NCBI GenBank assembly: GCA_023437255.1
Contig: JAEZGR010000081.1
Location: 1 to 27,651 of the forward strand
Reading direction: 5' to 3'
DNA length: 27,651 nucleotides
Origin: Pseudomonadota bacterium
GTDB taxonomy: Bacteria; Pseudomonadota; Gammaproteobacteria; Burkholderiales; Burkholderiaceae_B
In this document: one piece after another, positions 7,348-17,328 of the stretch
How the letters are laid out: every line of letters begins with the position of its first letter
How positions within the stretch are numbered: position 1 is the first letter of the stretch
Program-made: the position numbers and the translations under genes
The notes under the pieces: generated by a model
Database searches by the model: none
Told to the model about the DNA's origin: nothing
What the model saw: only the letters and a program-made list of their open reading frames with translations

Positions 7348-8973
7348 ATGCTCGAACGCGAGTTGAAGTTCCATGTCCCGGCGCGGCAGCGCGCGGGGCT
7401 TCGTGCGCACCTGCGCAAGCTGGGCGCCAAGGCCATCGATCTGCATGCACGTTACTACGACAGCCGCGATCAGGCGCTGGCGCGTCATGGCATTGCCCTG
7501 CGTATCCGCCGCGAAGGCGATGTCTGGGTGCAGACCATGAAAACCCCGGGTCCCGACGAACTCTCGCGTATCGAATGGAATCACCCCCGGCCGGATCCCT
7601 CTCTTGACCTGTCGGTGTACGACGGCACTCACGTCGCCGAACTGTTGGCCTCGGTCGCCGGGCGATTGCGCTGCCGTTACATCACCCAGGTCACTCGCCT
7701 GAAGAAGGTCGTACCAACCGCCTCGGGCACTGCCGAGCTGGCCTACGACGAAGGCGTGATCATGGCCGGCGGCATTTCGCTGCCCATCCATGAGCTTGAA
7801 CTCGAAGGCGTCGAGGGCGAAGCCGCCGATCTCTTCGAGCTCTCACGCGAATGGCTGCAGCGCTACCGGCTCATACTCGAGCTGCGCAGCAAGGCGGCCA
7901 GGGGCGATGCACTGGCAGAACTCGCGGGAGAGCAGGCACTTGAAACCGCCTGGGACCCAGACGCGATCACCCAGGGCGGCCACAAGCCGCGTGTCCGCGC
8001 ACCGGGGCCAAGGCAGGTCGAGAGGCTGGCCGCGCCGGTCAGGGCCGGTGTGCCGTCTCTCACGCCCGAAATCGGCCTCCGCGATGCGTATCTCGCCTGC
8101 GCCAACGACTGCATGAGCCAGATTCTGCGCAACACCAGCTTCCTGGCGGGTGTCGACGGCATGAAGCCCGAACGCGGGCAGCGTATCGAATACGTGCATC
8201 AGATTCGTGTCGGCATTCGGCGGCTGCGCACCTGCTGGAAGCTGTTCAAAGGCGTGGCTGAGCCCGACTCTGACCTGCAGGCGCAACTCACCGAGCATTT
8301 TCGTGCGCTGGGTCAGGCGCGCGATCACGACGTGATCCAGACCGAAGTCCTGCCCCGCCTGATTCAGGCCGGCATGCCACCCGACACGGCCCAGGCCACC
8401 ATCGAAACCTCGGCGGGCTCCGAATCGCGTTCGCAACTGGCGGCCTCTCCCGAATTCCAGCTGCCCCTGCTCGGCCTGCGGGAGCACCTCGTGCTGTACG
8501 GCGACGCCCGCGAGCAGAAGGGCGGCGGAAAACCGGCGGCACGCACGCTGTACAAACGACTCAATGCCTGGCTCGACCGGATCCGTCTGCAAAGCGCGAA
8601 CTTTCTGGAAGCCGACTGGGACACTCGCCATCTGATTCGCAAGCGGATCAAACGGCTGCGCTACGGCATGGAATTCACGCAAGGCCTGCTGGATACCCAG
8701 CGCGTGGCGCCACTGCGCAATGCCCTGGTGTCGGCGCAGAAGTCGCTCGGCCAGCTGAACGATCTGTACGTGGCGGCCGAGTACTATCGTGGCGCCGGGG
8801 CAAGGCACCCTTCAGCCATGTTTGCGCTGGGCTGGCTGGCCGCCACCCAGGACCATGAAGCGCGCGCCTCGGCCACGGCCCTGCAAAAACTGGCTGAAGC
8901 CGGGCATTTTCACGCAGCATCTGCCAAGAGAGCCCGCCGGCCAGGCCGGCTCAAGCCTTCAATCGCCCAGTAA
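7348..8973 (+). CDS. CYTH-CHAD domain protein (inorganic triphosphatase / polyphosphate-binding type)
   Basis: A 541 aa fusion. The N-terminal CYTH domain (about 1-200) has the tunnel-fold residues of triphosphatases: ExExK at the start (ERELKF), LRIRREGDVWVQTMK, SRIEWN, VTRLKK, AELAYDEG, the ELELEG strand and a basic SKAARGD end, as in E. coli YgiF. The C-terminal CHAD domain (about 245-520) has its histidine/arginine helices HQIRVGIRRLRTCWKLF, LGQARDHDV and RKRIKRLRYGMEF. The CYTH domain is expected to hydrolyse triphosphate-containing substrates; CHAD domains are known to bind polyphosphate. It lies 44 bases after phnE2 and could be read from the same promoter. Its last 15 bases overlap the convergent ftsY gene. 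A weak ribosome-binding site leaves the start moderately sure. Confidence 0.92.
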   Translation: MLERELKFHVPARQRAGLRAHLRKLGAKAIDLHARYYDSRDQALARHGIALRIRREGDVWVQTMKTPGPDELSRIEWNHPRPDPSLDLSVYDGTHVAELLASVAGRLRCRYITQVTRLKKVVPTASGTAELAYDEGVIMAGGISLPIHELELEGVEGEAADLFELSREWLQRYRLILELRSKAARGDALAELAGEQALETAWDPDAITQGGHKPRVRAPGPRQVERLAAPVRAGVPSLTPEIGLRDAYLACANDCMSQILRNTSFLAGVDGMKPERGQRIEYVHQIRVGIRRLRTCWKLFKGVAEPDSDLQAQLTEHFRALGQARDHDVIQTEVLPRLIQAGMPPDTAQATIETSAGSESRSQLAASPEFQLPLLGLREHLVLYGDAREQKGGGKPAARTLYKRLNAWLDRIRLQSANFLEADWDTRHLIRKRIKRLRYGMEFTQGLLDTQRVAPLRNALVSAQKSLGQLNDLYVAAEYYRGAGARHPSAMFALGWLAATQDHEARASATALQKLAEAGHFHAASAKRARRPGRLKPSIAQ

Positions 8974-10263
8974 GGCTGCAGCAAACTCGCTCGCCACGAA
9001 GGTCTGCAGGTCGTGCATGCCTTCGCCCACCCCGATCCAGTACACGGGCACTGGCCGCACACCCTGGCTGCCGGCGGCCAGAGCGGCCAGCGTGCCGCCC
9101 TTTGCGGTGCCGTCGAGCTTGGTGACGACGAGGCCGGTCAGACCGATGGCGGCGTCAAACGCCTTGATCTGGGAAATTGCGTTTTGCCCCGTGTTGCCGT
9201 CGACCACGAGCAGCACCTCGTGGGGAGCTGCACCATCGGCCTTGCCGATGACCCGCTTGATCTTCTTGAGCTATTCCATCAGGTGCAACTGCGTCGGCAG
9301 GCGACCCGCGGTATCGACCATGACCACCCCTGCCTGCCGCGCACGTCCTGCGTTCACTGCGTCAAACGCCACGGCCGCAGGATCGCCGCCTTCCTGAGCG
9401 ACGACGGTGACATTATTGCGGGCACCCCACTCCATGAGCTGCTCGCGCGCCGCCGCGCGGAAGGTATCGGCTGCAGCCAACAGGACGCTTGCCCCCTGAC
9501 CCTGAAAGGTGTGGGCCAGCTTGCCGATGGATGTGGTCTTGCCAGCGCCATTGACCCCGGCGATCATGACGACCAGCGGGGTGGAGGAGCCAAGCGGGAA
9601 TGATTTTTCGAGCGGCTTGAGGTGCTCGGCGAGGATCTCGCGCAGCGCCGCCTTCACGGCCTGGGCGTCGGTCAGACGGTCTTTCTTGACGCGGGCGCGC
9701 AGTGCTGCGAGCAACTTCTCGGTCGCCTCCATGCCGGCATCGGCCATGATCAGCGCCGTTTCCAGCTCCTCGAAGAGGTCTTCATCGACCTTGACGCCCA
9801 CAAAGAGCCCGCCCAGGTTCTGACCGGTTCGGGCGAGCCCCTGTTTCAGGCGAGAGAGCCACGACTGACGTGCGGGCGCAGGCGCGGGCGCGGCTGGCTC
9901 GATGTCGGCCGGTGCTGGCGATGGCTCCGCCTGCTCGATAGCGGCAGGTGCTGGCGAGTGCTCGGCCTGTTCGATGGCGGCCGGTGCTGGCGATTGCTCA
10001 ACCTGCTCGGGGGCGGGTTCCGGCTGATGCTGCGGCGCCGCAACAGGCTGCAACTCAGGCTGGGCCGCAGGCTCGGGAATCTCGATGGGCGAAGCCGCGA
10101 CCGGCTCTGGTACCGAGGGGGGCTGGACGGGTGCCGACGCCGGGGCCTGAGACTCCGACGCCTGCTCTACCGGCGCGACTTCCGTCTGCTGGGCCGGCGT
10201 GACTTCCGTCTGTTTGGCCGGCGCGGCCTCCGGCTTGGCTTTCTTTCTGAAAAAACTGAACAT
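8959..10263 (-). pseudogene. ftsY: Signal recognition particle receptor FtsY, interrupted by an in-frame TAG
   Basis: FtsY is the SRP receptor GTPase that docks ribosomes at the inner membrane. The frame from ATG 10263 to the stop at 8959 is one FtsY (434 codons) except for a TAG at 9271-9273. The front part (10263-9271, 330 aa) holds a basic start MFSFFRKK, a Pro/Ala/Glu-rich acidic A domain with repeats, the N domain, G1 (GVNGAGKTTSIGKLA), G2-region DTFRAAAREQL and G3 (VDTAGRLPTQLHLME). After the TAG the same frame continues with LKKIKRVIGKADGAA, LLVVDGNTGQNAI, G4 TKLDGTAKGGT and the normal end. The expected word is MEELKK, so GAG has become TAG. The front part alone lacks G4 and G5. Since ftsY is normally essential, a sequence error, amber suppression or a second copy are the main alternatives. 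Divergent from rsmD. Confidence 0.9.
9907..10014 (-). repeat. Three tandem 36-base repeats in the ftsY N-terminal acidic region
   Basis: Three adjacent 36-base units (9907-9942, 9943-9978, 9979-10014) of the type GGCxGGTGCTGGCGAxxGCTC. They encode 12-residue units related to EQAEHSPAPAAI, inside the poorly conserved A domain of FtsY. Expansion or loss of whole units keeps the frame. Confidence 0.85.
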
Positions 10264-10319
10264 ACGGTTTCGGTTCTACACTAATGGGTCGAGTCGGAGG
10301 ACGACGCGTTGAGCGGCGC

Positions 10320-11476
<1,157 letters not shown>

Positions 11477-11516
11477 TCCCGAGTTTCTGGCGCAGGGCGC
11501 TACAATGTTCAGGTAA

Positions 11517-11540
11517 CCCGGCCGCCGGCCGGGGTCTTTT
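11517..11540 (+). terminator. Intrinsic terminator after coaD
   Basis: A perfect 7-bp GC stem (CCCGGCC at 11517-11523, GGCCGGG at 11527-11533) with a three-base loop is followed by GTCTTTT. It sits between coaD and the ferredoxin gene, 17 bases before the latter's ATG. A TACAAT word (11501-11506) lies just upstream, so the hairpin may instead lie in the leader of a ferredoxin transcript and attenuate it. Confidence 0.6.
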
Positions 11541-11557
11541 CCTGAGAGTCCGAAGCC

Positions 11558-11806
11558 ATGGCCTTGCGTATCACCGACGAATGCATCAATTGCGACGTCT
11601 GCGAGCCGCAGTGTCCCAACACCGCCATTTACATGGGGTCTGAACGCTACGAGATCGACCCCAATCGCTGCACCGAGTGCGTCGGCCATTTCGACGAACC
11701 GCAGTGCGTGGTGTTCTGCCCCGTCGAATGCATCGAGGTCGACACCGACCTCAACGAAAACCGCCAAACGCTTGAGGCCAGGTTCCTCAAGCTTGCGGTG
11801 TCGTAA
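11558..11806 (+). CDS. YfhL-type 2[4Fe-4S] ferredoxin
   Basis: An 82 aa ferredoxin with two cluster motifs: CINCDVCEPQCP (CxxCxxCxxxCP) and CTEC-x8-CVVFCPVECI, the second with the longer spacer typical of the YfhL/Alvin-type ferredoxins. The cytoplasmic electron carrier's partner is unknown. The position after coaD is typical for betaproteobacteria. A GAGAG before the ATG is the likely ribosome-binding site. Confidence 0.93.
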   Translation: MALRITDECINCDVCEPQCPNTAIYMGSERYEIDPNRCTECVGHFDEPQCVVFCPVECIEVDTDLNENRQTLEARFLKLAVS

Positions 11807-11817
11807 AGCGGCGTCGG

Positions 11818-12204
11818 TCAGCCCTCAGCCAGTTCCTCGCAAACTTTCACGAGCCGCACCTGCCGACCCAGCACCTCGGTGAACCAGGCATGGGCCCACG
11901 CCCCTTCGTCGGCCACGCGCCGTGGTGTGCCGTCGATATTCACGGTATCGAGCACCGAAGGGTCGTCTTCAATGACATCCAGCGGAATATCGAGGCGCAG
12001 CATGCCGGGGGCGCGCAGCACCAGATAACCGAATCGCAGCTCAACACTCACGTTGGCAAGACGCGCTTCATCTGCTGCGACGAGGTGGCCGTCTGCCTCG
12101 AGCAGGCGCCAGCGGCCCTCGTACTCGGCAGCCGTGGTCGGATCGACACCCTGCGCGCCAGGCAAGGGGAAACAAAGATCGTCTTTTTTGTGCGTCGTAT
12201 TCAT
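11818..12204 (-). CDS. MOSC N-terminal-domain-like small protein
   Basis: A 128 aa protein resembling only the N-terminal beta-barrel part of MOSC proteins: EYEGRWRLLEADGHLVAADEARLANVSVEL, then FGYLVLRAPGMLRLDIPLDV, then WAHAWFTEVLGRQVRLVKV. The MOSC catalytic part with its conserved Cys, expected after this point, is missing; the next gene on the other strand begins right away. I chose ATG 12202-12204 because it overlaps the stop of the upstream AsmA gene in the ATGA manner, pointing to coupled translation; the open frame upstream of it is AsmA shadow. The similarity call is from reading by eye, and the function is unknown. It may be a lone sulfur/molybdenum-cofactor-linked fold or a remnant. 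Confidence 0.7.
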   Translation of the reverse strand: MNTTHKKDDLCFPLPGAQGVDPTTAAEYEGRWRLLEADGHLVAADEARLANVSVELRFGYLVLRAPGMLRLDIPLDVIEDDPSVLDTVNIDGTPRRVADEGAWAHAWFTEVLGRQVRLVKVCEELAEG

Positions 12205-14888
12205 TGACCCAATAACCCTTTCAAAGCGTCGCCGATCGACCGCATTGGATCCTTCGGCGCGGGCGTGTCTGGCCCCGGCCCCGGTGCCACAGGCGTTTCG
12301 GGCGCCGGCACATCGGGAAGCGCGCTGTCGAGCTGGCTTCCCAGCAATTCCAACAGTCCGCCTTTCACGGCCTCTCGTACCGCAGCCCCGGCGATCTCCT
12401 TCCACTGAACCTGATAAGCGGGGCTATTGAAAGGGCCGGTGATGCGCAACGGCACAGTCACGCCGCGCATCTCCCTGAGATCGCGCGTGGCGGTCGCGCC
12501 GCCGCTGACCCGCAAGTTCACCATCACGTCCATCTGCTGATTCACCAGATCAATGGAAGCGGGCTTGCCCTGCGTGACCCGCACCGCCGGCGAGACCAGG
12601 TTGAGCTTCTGGACCGCGACCTGCCCCTTGCTGATCTGCAGGTCTGACTCCAGCACTGAAAAGGCGGTCTCGGTGCCTGGGTTGAAGGCCAGCGCCACAT
12701 CTTGAGATTCGCCTGTGGTCACGCTGCGCACCAGTTCCTGAACCTGACGCAGGGTCTGCGCGACGTCGATGCCCCGCACGGCGCCATCGCGGACGCGCAA
12801 CTGCGTGGTGCCATCGAGCGCGGCAGTGAGCGCAGGCAGGGTCATGCCCTGACTCTTCAGGCGTGCCCGCAGCGAGCCCGTGCCGGCTAACGTACGCTTG
12901 CCGGTGAATGCATGCACCAGGGGCTCCATGGCCACATCCGTCAGGCTCAGATCGAGCGACATTTCATTGGATGCGGTCGCGCCCAGCTGACCTGTCAGGC
13001 TGCCGTCGTACAACTGTGCGCGAAGGTCCTTGACGGTGAGCTTGCCGTCGACCGCACTCAGGCTGGCCTTGAAATCCGCAGCTTCCACGGCCTGCACCTT
13101 CAGCGCGCCAACCTCTATTTCGCCGGTCAGATCCATGCGCTCGAGAAAGGCAAGATTCATGACGCGAGCGGGCGATTCTTCGGTATCTGCCTCGGCCGGC
13201 TTGGCCGGTTTCGGGGGTTCGGCAGGCTGATCTGCCGGCTGCCCCTCTCGCGCAGGCGCGGGCTCTTGAGACACCACCTTCGAGGCCGCCGGGAACAGGG
13301 TGTTGAAATCGAGCTGGTCGGCCTGAAGCGCAAAGTCGACCTGGGGGCGTTCAAGCTGCTTCACGCCCACTCGCAGGCCCAGCTTGCTGCCGCTGAGCAC
13401 GGCGTCGAGTTCGCCACGGATGTCCTTCTTGGGCATGTCGGCGCTCATGCTGCCGATGAAGGGGAACTCGAAGGTGCCACCGGGCAGGGCCGGATGCTGG
13501 ATGCGTACATCACCACGCATGGCTGACAACGACCCGCGCTCCTCGAACACCTTCCAGGCGGCGGGCGAAGTCATGTTGATATGCACCTGCTGCTCGCCGC
13601 TCTGCATGCGGCCGTCGAGCTTGAGTTCCTTGAGCGTCAGTGAGCTCGCGTTTCCGCCCAGGCCGCTCATACCCAGTACCAACGCGATGCGGTCCTGTTT
13701 GTCCTGCAGCTGCACGGTGGCTGTCAGGGGTTCACCGCCGGCCGAATCTGGCGAAACCAGCAGGCTCGGTGCATCGAGGCCAAGCTGGAAGGAATCGGCC
13801 GGTCGGTCGCCCTTGACCCGGAGGCTGAGCTTTTCGACATGCAGCTCGGCCTGGCTGCGGTCGAGCTTGAGCTGCGGCACCGCCAGGGTGGCGTCCAGGT
13901 TCTTGATGGGCTCGGGCCCCGTCACCTCGCCCTGTACCGAAAAATCGAGGCTGCCCGCGCTGAACATCTGTGAATAGGCACTGTAGGCAAGATTGCCGCG
14001 CAGCCCCACCGACTTGGCCTGCAGTTCACCCAGCAGGCCGTTGAGCTGAACGTTCACGCGCTGGGCCGAATAGATCTTCTGATCAGTATTGAACTTGACG
14101 AGTGCCTGCCCGTCGAAGCGCGCATCTGCGGTGGGGAAGTTGCCCAGTAGCCGCCCACGGAACGCGACGTCAAAGGGCTGATCGGCAGTCATGCGGCCGG
14201 TATTCAGCTCGAGATTGGTGATGTGGCCGATATACCCGTTTTTCTTGTCGTGCAGATGGATCTGCCCGTTGCGCAGCGTGAGCCCCGCGATGTCGATATG
14301 CAGGTCGGTCGCGTTGCGAGCCGGCAGGGGTGGACCCATGGGTTCCGCCTGCTCGGCGGCTGGAAGATCGGCAGCGGTTGCCGTGGAACCGGCAGCCGCC
14401 TGCACAACGGCCTGGGCGGCCCCTACGGTACCTGCCAATGCGGTCAACGGGGAAGCCAGATCAGGCGCAGGCAGGCCCGCGTTCTGGCGCCCGCTCAGCA
14501 GATCGTGAAAGTTGTAGCTGCCGCCCTCGTCGCGCACCATCCATGCTCTGAAGCCGGTCACGGCCACGTGATCGACCACCAGGCGGTTGAACATGAGCGG
14601 CCAGATCGCCACTGCAAGGCGCGCGCTTTCCATCGAGGCAAAGAGCTCCGACGAACCTCGATCGGACAAGGACACCTGCTGGACCGCCAGCCCGATACGC
14701 GGGAACAGCGACAGCTCGATGTCTCCGTCGATGGTCAGTGTGCGCCCGTAGCGCGCGTACACGATCTCTTGCAGCTTGTTCTTATAGGCATTCGGATCGA
14801 AGGTCAGAAGAAAGATTGCGATCCCGACCAGCGCCACAAGAAAGGCGACGACGAGACCGATCAGTATCCGCTTCAACCAGACTTTCAT
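12201..14888 (-). CDS. asmA: AsmA family protein
   Basis: An 895 aa protein with one N-terminal membrane anchor (about residues 8-30, ILIGLVVAFLVALVGIAIFL), the AsmA start LTFDPNAYKNKLQEIVYARYGRTLTIDGDIELSLFPRIGL (landmarks), long beta-rich repeats, and the AsmA C-terminal region (LRARLKSQGMTLPALTAALDGTTQLRVRDGAV) with an end rich in Pro/Ala. It is expected to lie in the periplasm as a bridge-like lipid-transfer/outer-membrane-assembly protein (AsmA/YhdP/TamB class). About residues 545-575 form a Pro/Ala/Glu-rich linker. It is followed without a gap by the MOSC-like gene. The 253-base gap upstream is shared with divergent metY. Confidence 0.9.
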   Translation of the reverse strand: MKVWLKRILIGLVVAFLVALVGIAIFLLTFDPNAYKNKLQEIVYARYGRTLTIDGDIELSLFPRIGLAVQQVSLSDRGSSELFASMESARLAVAIWPLMFNRLVVDHVAVTGFRAWMVRDEGGSYNFHDLLSGRQNAGLPAPDLASPLTALAGTVGAAQAVVQAAAGSTATAADLPAAEQAEPMGPPLPARNATDLHIDIAGLTLRNGQIHLHDKKNGYIGHITNLELNTGRMTADQPFDVAFRGRLLGNFPTADARFDGQALVKFNTDQKIYSAQRVNVQLNGLLGELQAKSVGLRGNLAYSAYSQMFSAGSLDFSVQGEVTGPEPIKNLDATLAVPQLKLDRSQAELHVEKLSLRVKGDRPADSFQLGLDAPSLLVSPDSAGGEPLTATVQLQDKQDRIALVLGMSGLGGNASSLTLKELKLDGRMQSGEQQVHINMTSPAAWKVFEERGSLSAMRGDVRIQHPALPGGTFEFPFIGSMSADMPKKDIRGELDAVLSGSKLGLRVGVKQLERPQVDFALQADQLDFNTLFPAASKVVSQEPAPAREGQPADQPAEPPKPAKPAEADTEESPARVMNLAFLERMDLTGEIEVGALKVQAVEAADFKASLSAVDGKLTVKDLRAQLYDGSLTGQLGATASNEMSLDLSLTDVAMEPLVHAFTGKRTLAGTGSLRARLKSQGMTLPALTAALDGTTQLRVRDGAVRGIDVAQTLRQVQELVRSVTTGESQDVALAFNPGTETAFSVLESDLQISKGQVAVQKLNLVSPAVRVTQGKPASIDLVNQQMDVMVNLRVSGGATATRDLREMRGVTVPLRITGPFNSPAYQVQWKEIAGAAVREAVKGGLLELLGSQLDSALPDVPAPETPVAPGPGPDTPAPKDPMRSIGDALKGLLGQ

Positions 14889-15141
14889 TCACGCCTCAAA
14901 ACTGGGGAAAGCCCCGATGCGCATGCACGCAAACAACCCGCAATACTACCCGATGCAGAGCGCTACTCCATCAGGGGAATAACAGAAATTAGGGAGTGGC
15001 AACACACCGCGACAGTAAGCCACGGGTTTTAATTCCTTTTGGTTATAAGCAAACCGCGCAACTGTCGTTGCCATAGCGGCCGCAGAGCCACGGAAACGTG
15101 TACTCTAGCAGGCTGATTTTCATACTGAGACAAGACCGACC
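14889..15141. other. Intergenic region between asmA and metY
   Basis: A divergent promoter region of 253 bases, more AT-rich than the genes around it (TTTTAATTCCTTTTGG near 15028). I see no convincing -35/-10 pair, riboswitch fold, SAM-binding leader or small gene. A TACTCT (about 15102) and CATACT (about 15121) are weak -10 candidates for metY. Confidence 0.4.
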
Positions 15142-16416
15142 ATGAAATTTGAAACGCTTGCGGTTCACGCCGGTTACCAGCCCGATCCCACCACGAAGGC
15201 CGTTGCCGTTCCCATCTATCAGACTACATCGTACGCTTTCGACAGTACGCAGCATGGGGCCGATCTGTTCGATCTCAAGGTACCGGGCAATATCTATACC
15301 CGTATCATGAACCCGACCACGAGCGTGCTCGAGGAACGCGTGGCCGCACTTGAAGGCGGCGTGGCTGCACTCGCGGTTGCGTCCGGCATGGCGGCGATCA
15401 CCTATGCGATTCAGACAATCGCCCAGGCGGGCGACAACATCGTTTCTGTGAGCAAGCTGTACGGGGGCACCTATAACCTGTTTGCGCACACCTTTCCGCG
15501 TCAGGGTATCACGGTAAAGTTCGCGCCGCATGACGATATTGCCGCGCTCGAGGCCCTGATCGACGAGAACACCAAAGCAGTCTTCTGCGAGACCATTGGC
15601 AACCCATCCGGCTCGGTCGTCGACATTGAAGCCCTGGCCGCCGCCGCACATCGCCACGGCGTGCCGCTCATCGTCGACAACACGGTGGCCTCTCCTGCGC
15701 TTTGCCGGCCCATCGAGTACGGTGCCGATATCGTGGTACACGCGCTCACCAAGTACATGGGCGGCCACGGCACCACCATTGCAGGTGCCATCGTCGATTC
15801 CGGCAAGTTCCCCTGGGCCGAGCACAAGCAGCGCTTTCCCATGCTGAACGAGCCTGATCCTTCGTATCATGGCGTGGTCTACACCGAAGCCTTTGGCCCC
15901 GCCGCCTACATCGGCCGCTGCCGCGTCGTACCCCTGCGCAACACCGGCTCCGCCCTGTCACCCTTCAACGCCTTCCTGATTCTGCAAGGCATTGAAACGC
16001 TGGCGCTGCGCATGGAACGCCACACGGAGAACGCCCAAAAGGTGGCCGAGTACCTGCGCAATCACGACCAGGTTTCGTGGGTGCAGTACGCCGGTCTGGC
16101 CGATCACCCCGAACACAACCTGGCTCAGAAGTACTTCGGCGGCAAGCCGGCCAGCATTCTGTCGTTCGGCATCAAGGGCGGCCTTGAGGCCGGCGCGCGT
16201 TTCATCGATGCGCTGAAGCTGATCCTGCGCCTCGTGAACATTGGAGACGCCAAGACGTTGGCCAGCCACCCGGCCACCACCACGCACCGTCAGCTCAACG
16301 CTGAAGAGCTCAAGTCGGCTGGCGTTACCGAAGACATGATCCGCCTTTCGATCGGTATCGAACACATCGACGATATCATCGAGGATCTGGCGCAGGCCCT
16401 CGAAGCCAGCCGCTGA
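15142..16416 (+). CDS. metY: O-acetylhomoserine aminocarboxypropyltransferase (MetY-type, PLP-dependent)
   Basis: A 424 aa Cys/Met-metabolism PLP enzyme that makes homocysteine from O-acetylhomoserine and sulfide (or cysteine from O-acetylserine). Seen: [63 protein letters not shown], the cofactor Asp in [10 protein letters not shown], and the PLP-binding lysine in [12 protein letters not shown]. The C-terminal domain ends with [20 protein letters not shown] replaces the more usual HSLTKY before the lysine; this is a tolerable change. A GC-rich hairpin without a T-run follows (16457-16470). Full length; identity certain to the family. Confidence 0.95.
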   Translation: MKFETLAVHAGYQPDPTTKAVAVPIYQTTSYAFDSTQHGADLFDLKVPGNIYTRIMNPTTSVLEERVAALEGGVAALAVASGMAAITYAIQTIAQAGDNIVSVSKLYGGTYNLFAHTFPRQGITVKFAPHDDIAALEALIDENTKAVFCETIGNPSGSVVDIEALAAAAHRHGVPLIVDNTVASPALCRPIEYGADIVVHALTKYMGGHGTTIAGAIVDSGKFPWAEHKQRFPMLNEPDPSYHGVVYTEAFGPAAYIGRCRVVPLRNTGSALSPFNAFLILQGIETLALRMERHTENAQKVAEYLRNHDQVSWVQYAGLADHPEHNLAQKYFGGKPASILSFGIKGGLEAGARFIDALKLILRLVNIGDAKTLASHPATTTHRQLNAEELKSAGVTEDMIRLSIGIEHIDDIIEDLAQALEASR

Positions 16417-16541
16417 CTCCGGGACCGCAACCCTCGGTAGCCCCTCACGCGCCTGTCCGCCCCCGGGCGGGCGGGCCCTCAAGTGGACGAGGCACAGGGC
16501 ATGTTCTATCCTAGGCGCTGTTTCAGTTTCAAAATCAGCAA

Positions 16542-17294
16542 ATGCCCAGCACCTCCGAGCACGACGAGGACCCGTTTCTCCTCACCGCTCCCCTCGAGAT
16601 CCGTTCGATCCTGCGCACCGTGCGTCGGCACGCTGCGCTGGTTCGCATGTACGTGAAGGGGAACCCCGATCTGTCCATCATGACCACCGTCCTCGCCTTC
16701 GACGAAGAGACCGGGCGGGTCATTGTGGACTGCTCGCCCGACAACGACCTGAACCAGCGGCTTCTGAAAGCCGATCACGTCATTTTTGACACTCAGATCG
16801 ACCGCATAAACATCAATTTCACGGCATCCGGGCTACAGGCCTGTACGCACGATAACCTGCCGGCGCTGTCGTTCCCGCTGCCCCCAGCCATACGCCGCGT
16901 TCAACGACGCGAGTTCTATCGTGTCGACATTCCCATGGGCGAGCCTGCGTCGTGCACGATCCCCATTGTCGAGCCCGGCAAGGCACCGCGCCGGGCGGTC
17001 GTCAGAATGAAAGACATCAGCGCGGGGGGCGTGGCACTGCTCGACCCGGAGAATCAGCTGCCCCACGAAAGCGGCGTCACGCTGAACGACGTCAGAATCA
17101 CGCTGCCCGAAGTCGGTGAAGTCACCGTCGATCTCGTGGTGCTGCGCGTACATACGGTCGTGCTTCCCAACAAGAAAGAAATCATCGAGCTGGCCTGCAA
17201 GTTTGGGGAAATCTCCAATGCGTCGCTGATGCTGATCCAAGGCTATATCGGGCGGCTCGAACGCCGCCTGAACGCCAAGCGACGCGGCTTCTGA
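16542..17294 (+). CDS. ycgR: YcgR-type flagellar brake / PilZ c-di-GMP effector
   Basis: A 250 aa cytoplasmic protein: an N-terminal YcgR domain (about 15-120) and a C-terminal PilZ domain (about 122-240). The c-di-GMP-binding motif RxxxR is RRVQRREFYRVDIP, and the DxSxxG motif is DISAGGVAL. It is expected to bind c-di-GMP and slow the flagellar motor. No flagellar gene is near, but a REC-HD-GYP c-di-GMP phosphodiesterase lies 7.5 kb downstream. The upstream gap has no FliA-type promoter that I can see. The ribosome-binding site is weak. Confidence 0.9.
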   Translation: MPSTSEHDEDPFLLTAPLEIRSILRTVRRHAALVRMYVKGNPDLSIMTTVLAFDEETGRVIVDCSPDNDLNQRLLKADHVIFDTQIDRININFTASGLQACTHDNLPALSFPLPPAIRRVQRREFYRVDIPMGEPASCTIPIVEPGKAPRRAVVRMKDISAGGVALLDPENQLPHESGVTLNDVRITLPEVGEVTVDLVVLRVHTVVLPNKKEIIELACKFGEISNASLMLIQGYIGRLERRLNAKRRGF

Positions 17295-17328
17295 ATCGCA
17301 GGCAGCAGCCCTCCACAGGTACACATAC

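Noticed and set aside
8936..8950. GCCGGCC-A-GGCCGGC hairpin at the end of the CYTH-CHAD gene as a terminator
   Set aside because: It has a one-base loop, no T-run on either side, and lies inside the coding region.
14889..15141. A SAM-binding riboswitch before metY
   Set aside because: No SAM-I or SAM-II type core could be recognised; only AT-rich stretches and weak promoter-like words are present.
15736..15756. HALTKY in place of HSLTKY at the MetY PLP lysine as a damaging change
   Set aside because: The lysine itself and all other PLP contacts are present, and small-residue variation at this place is compatible with function.
16457..16470. CCGCCC-CC-GGGCGG hairpin after metY
   Set aside because: The arms are short and GC-only in a GC-rich region and no T-run follows, so it is not convincing as a terminator.
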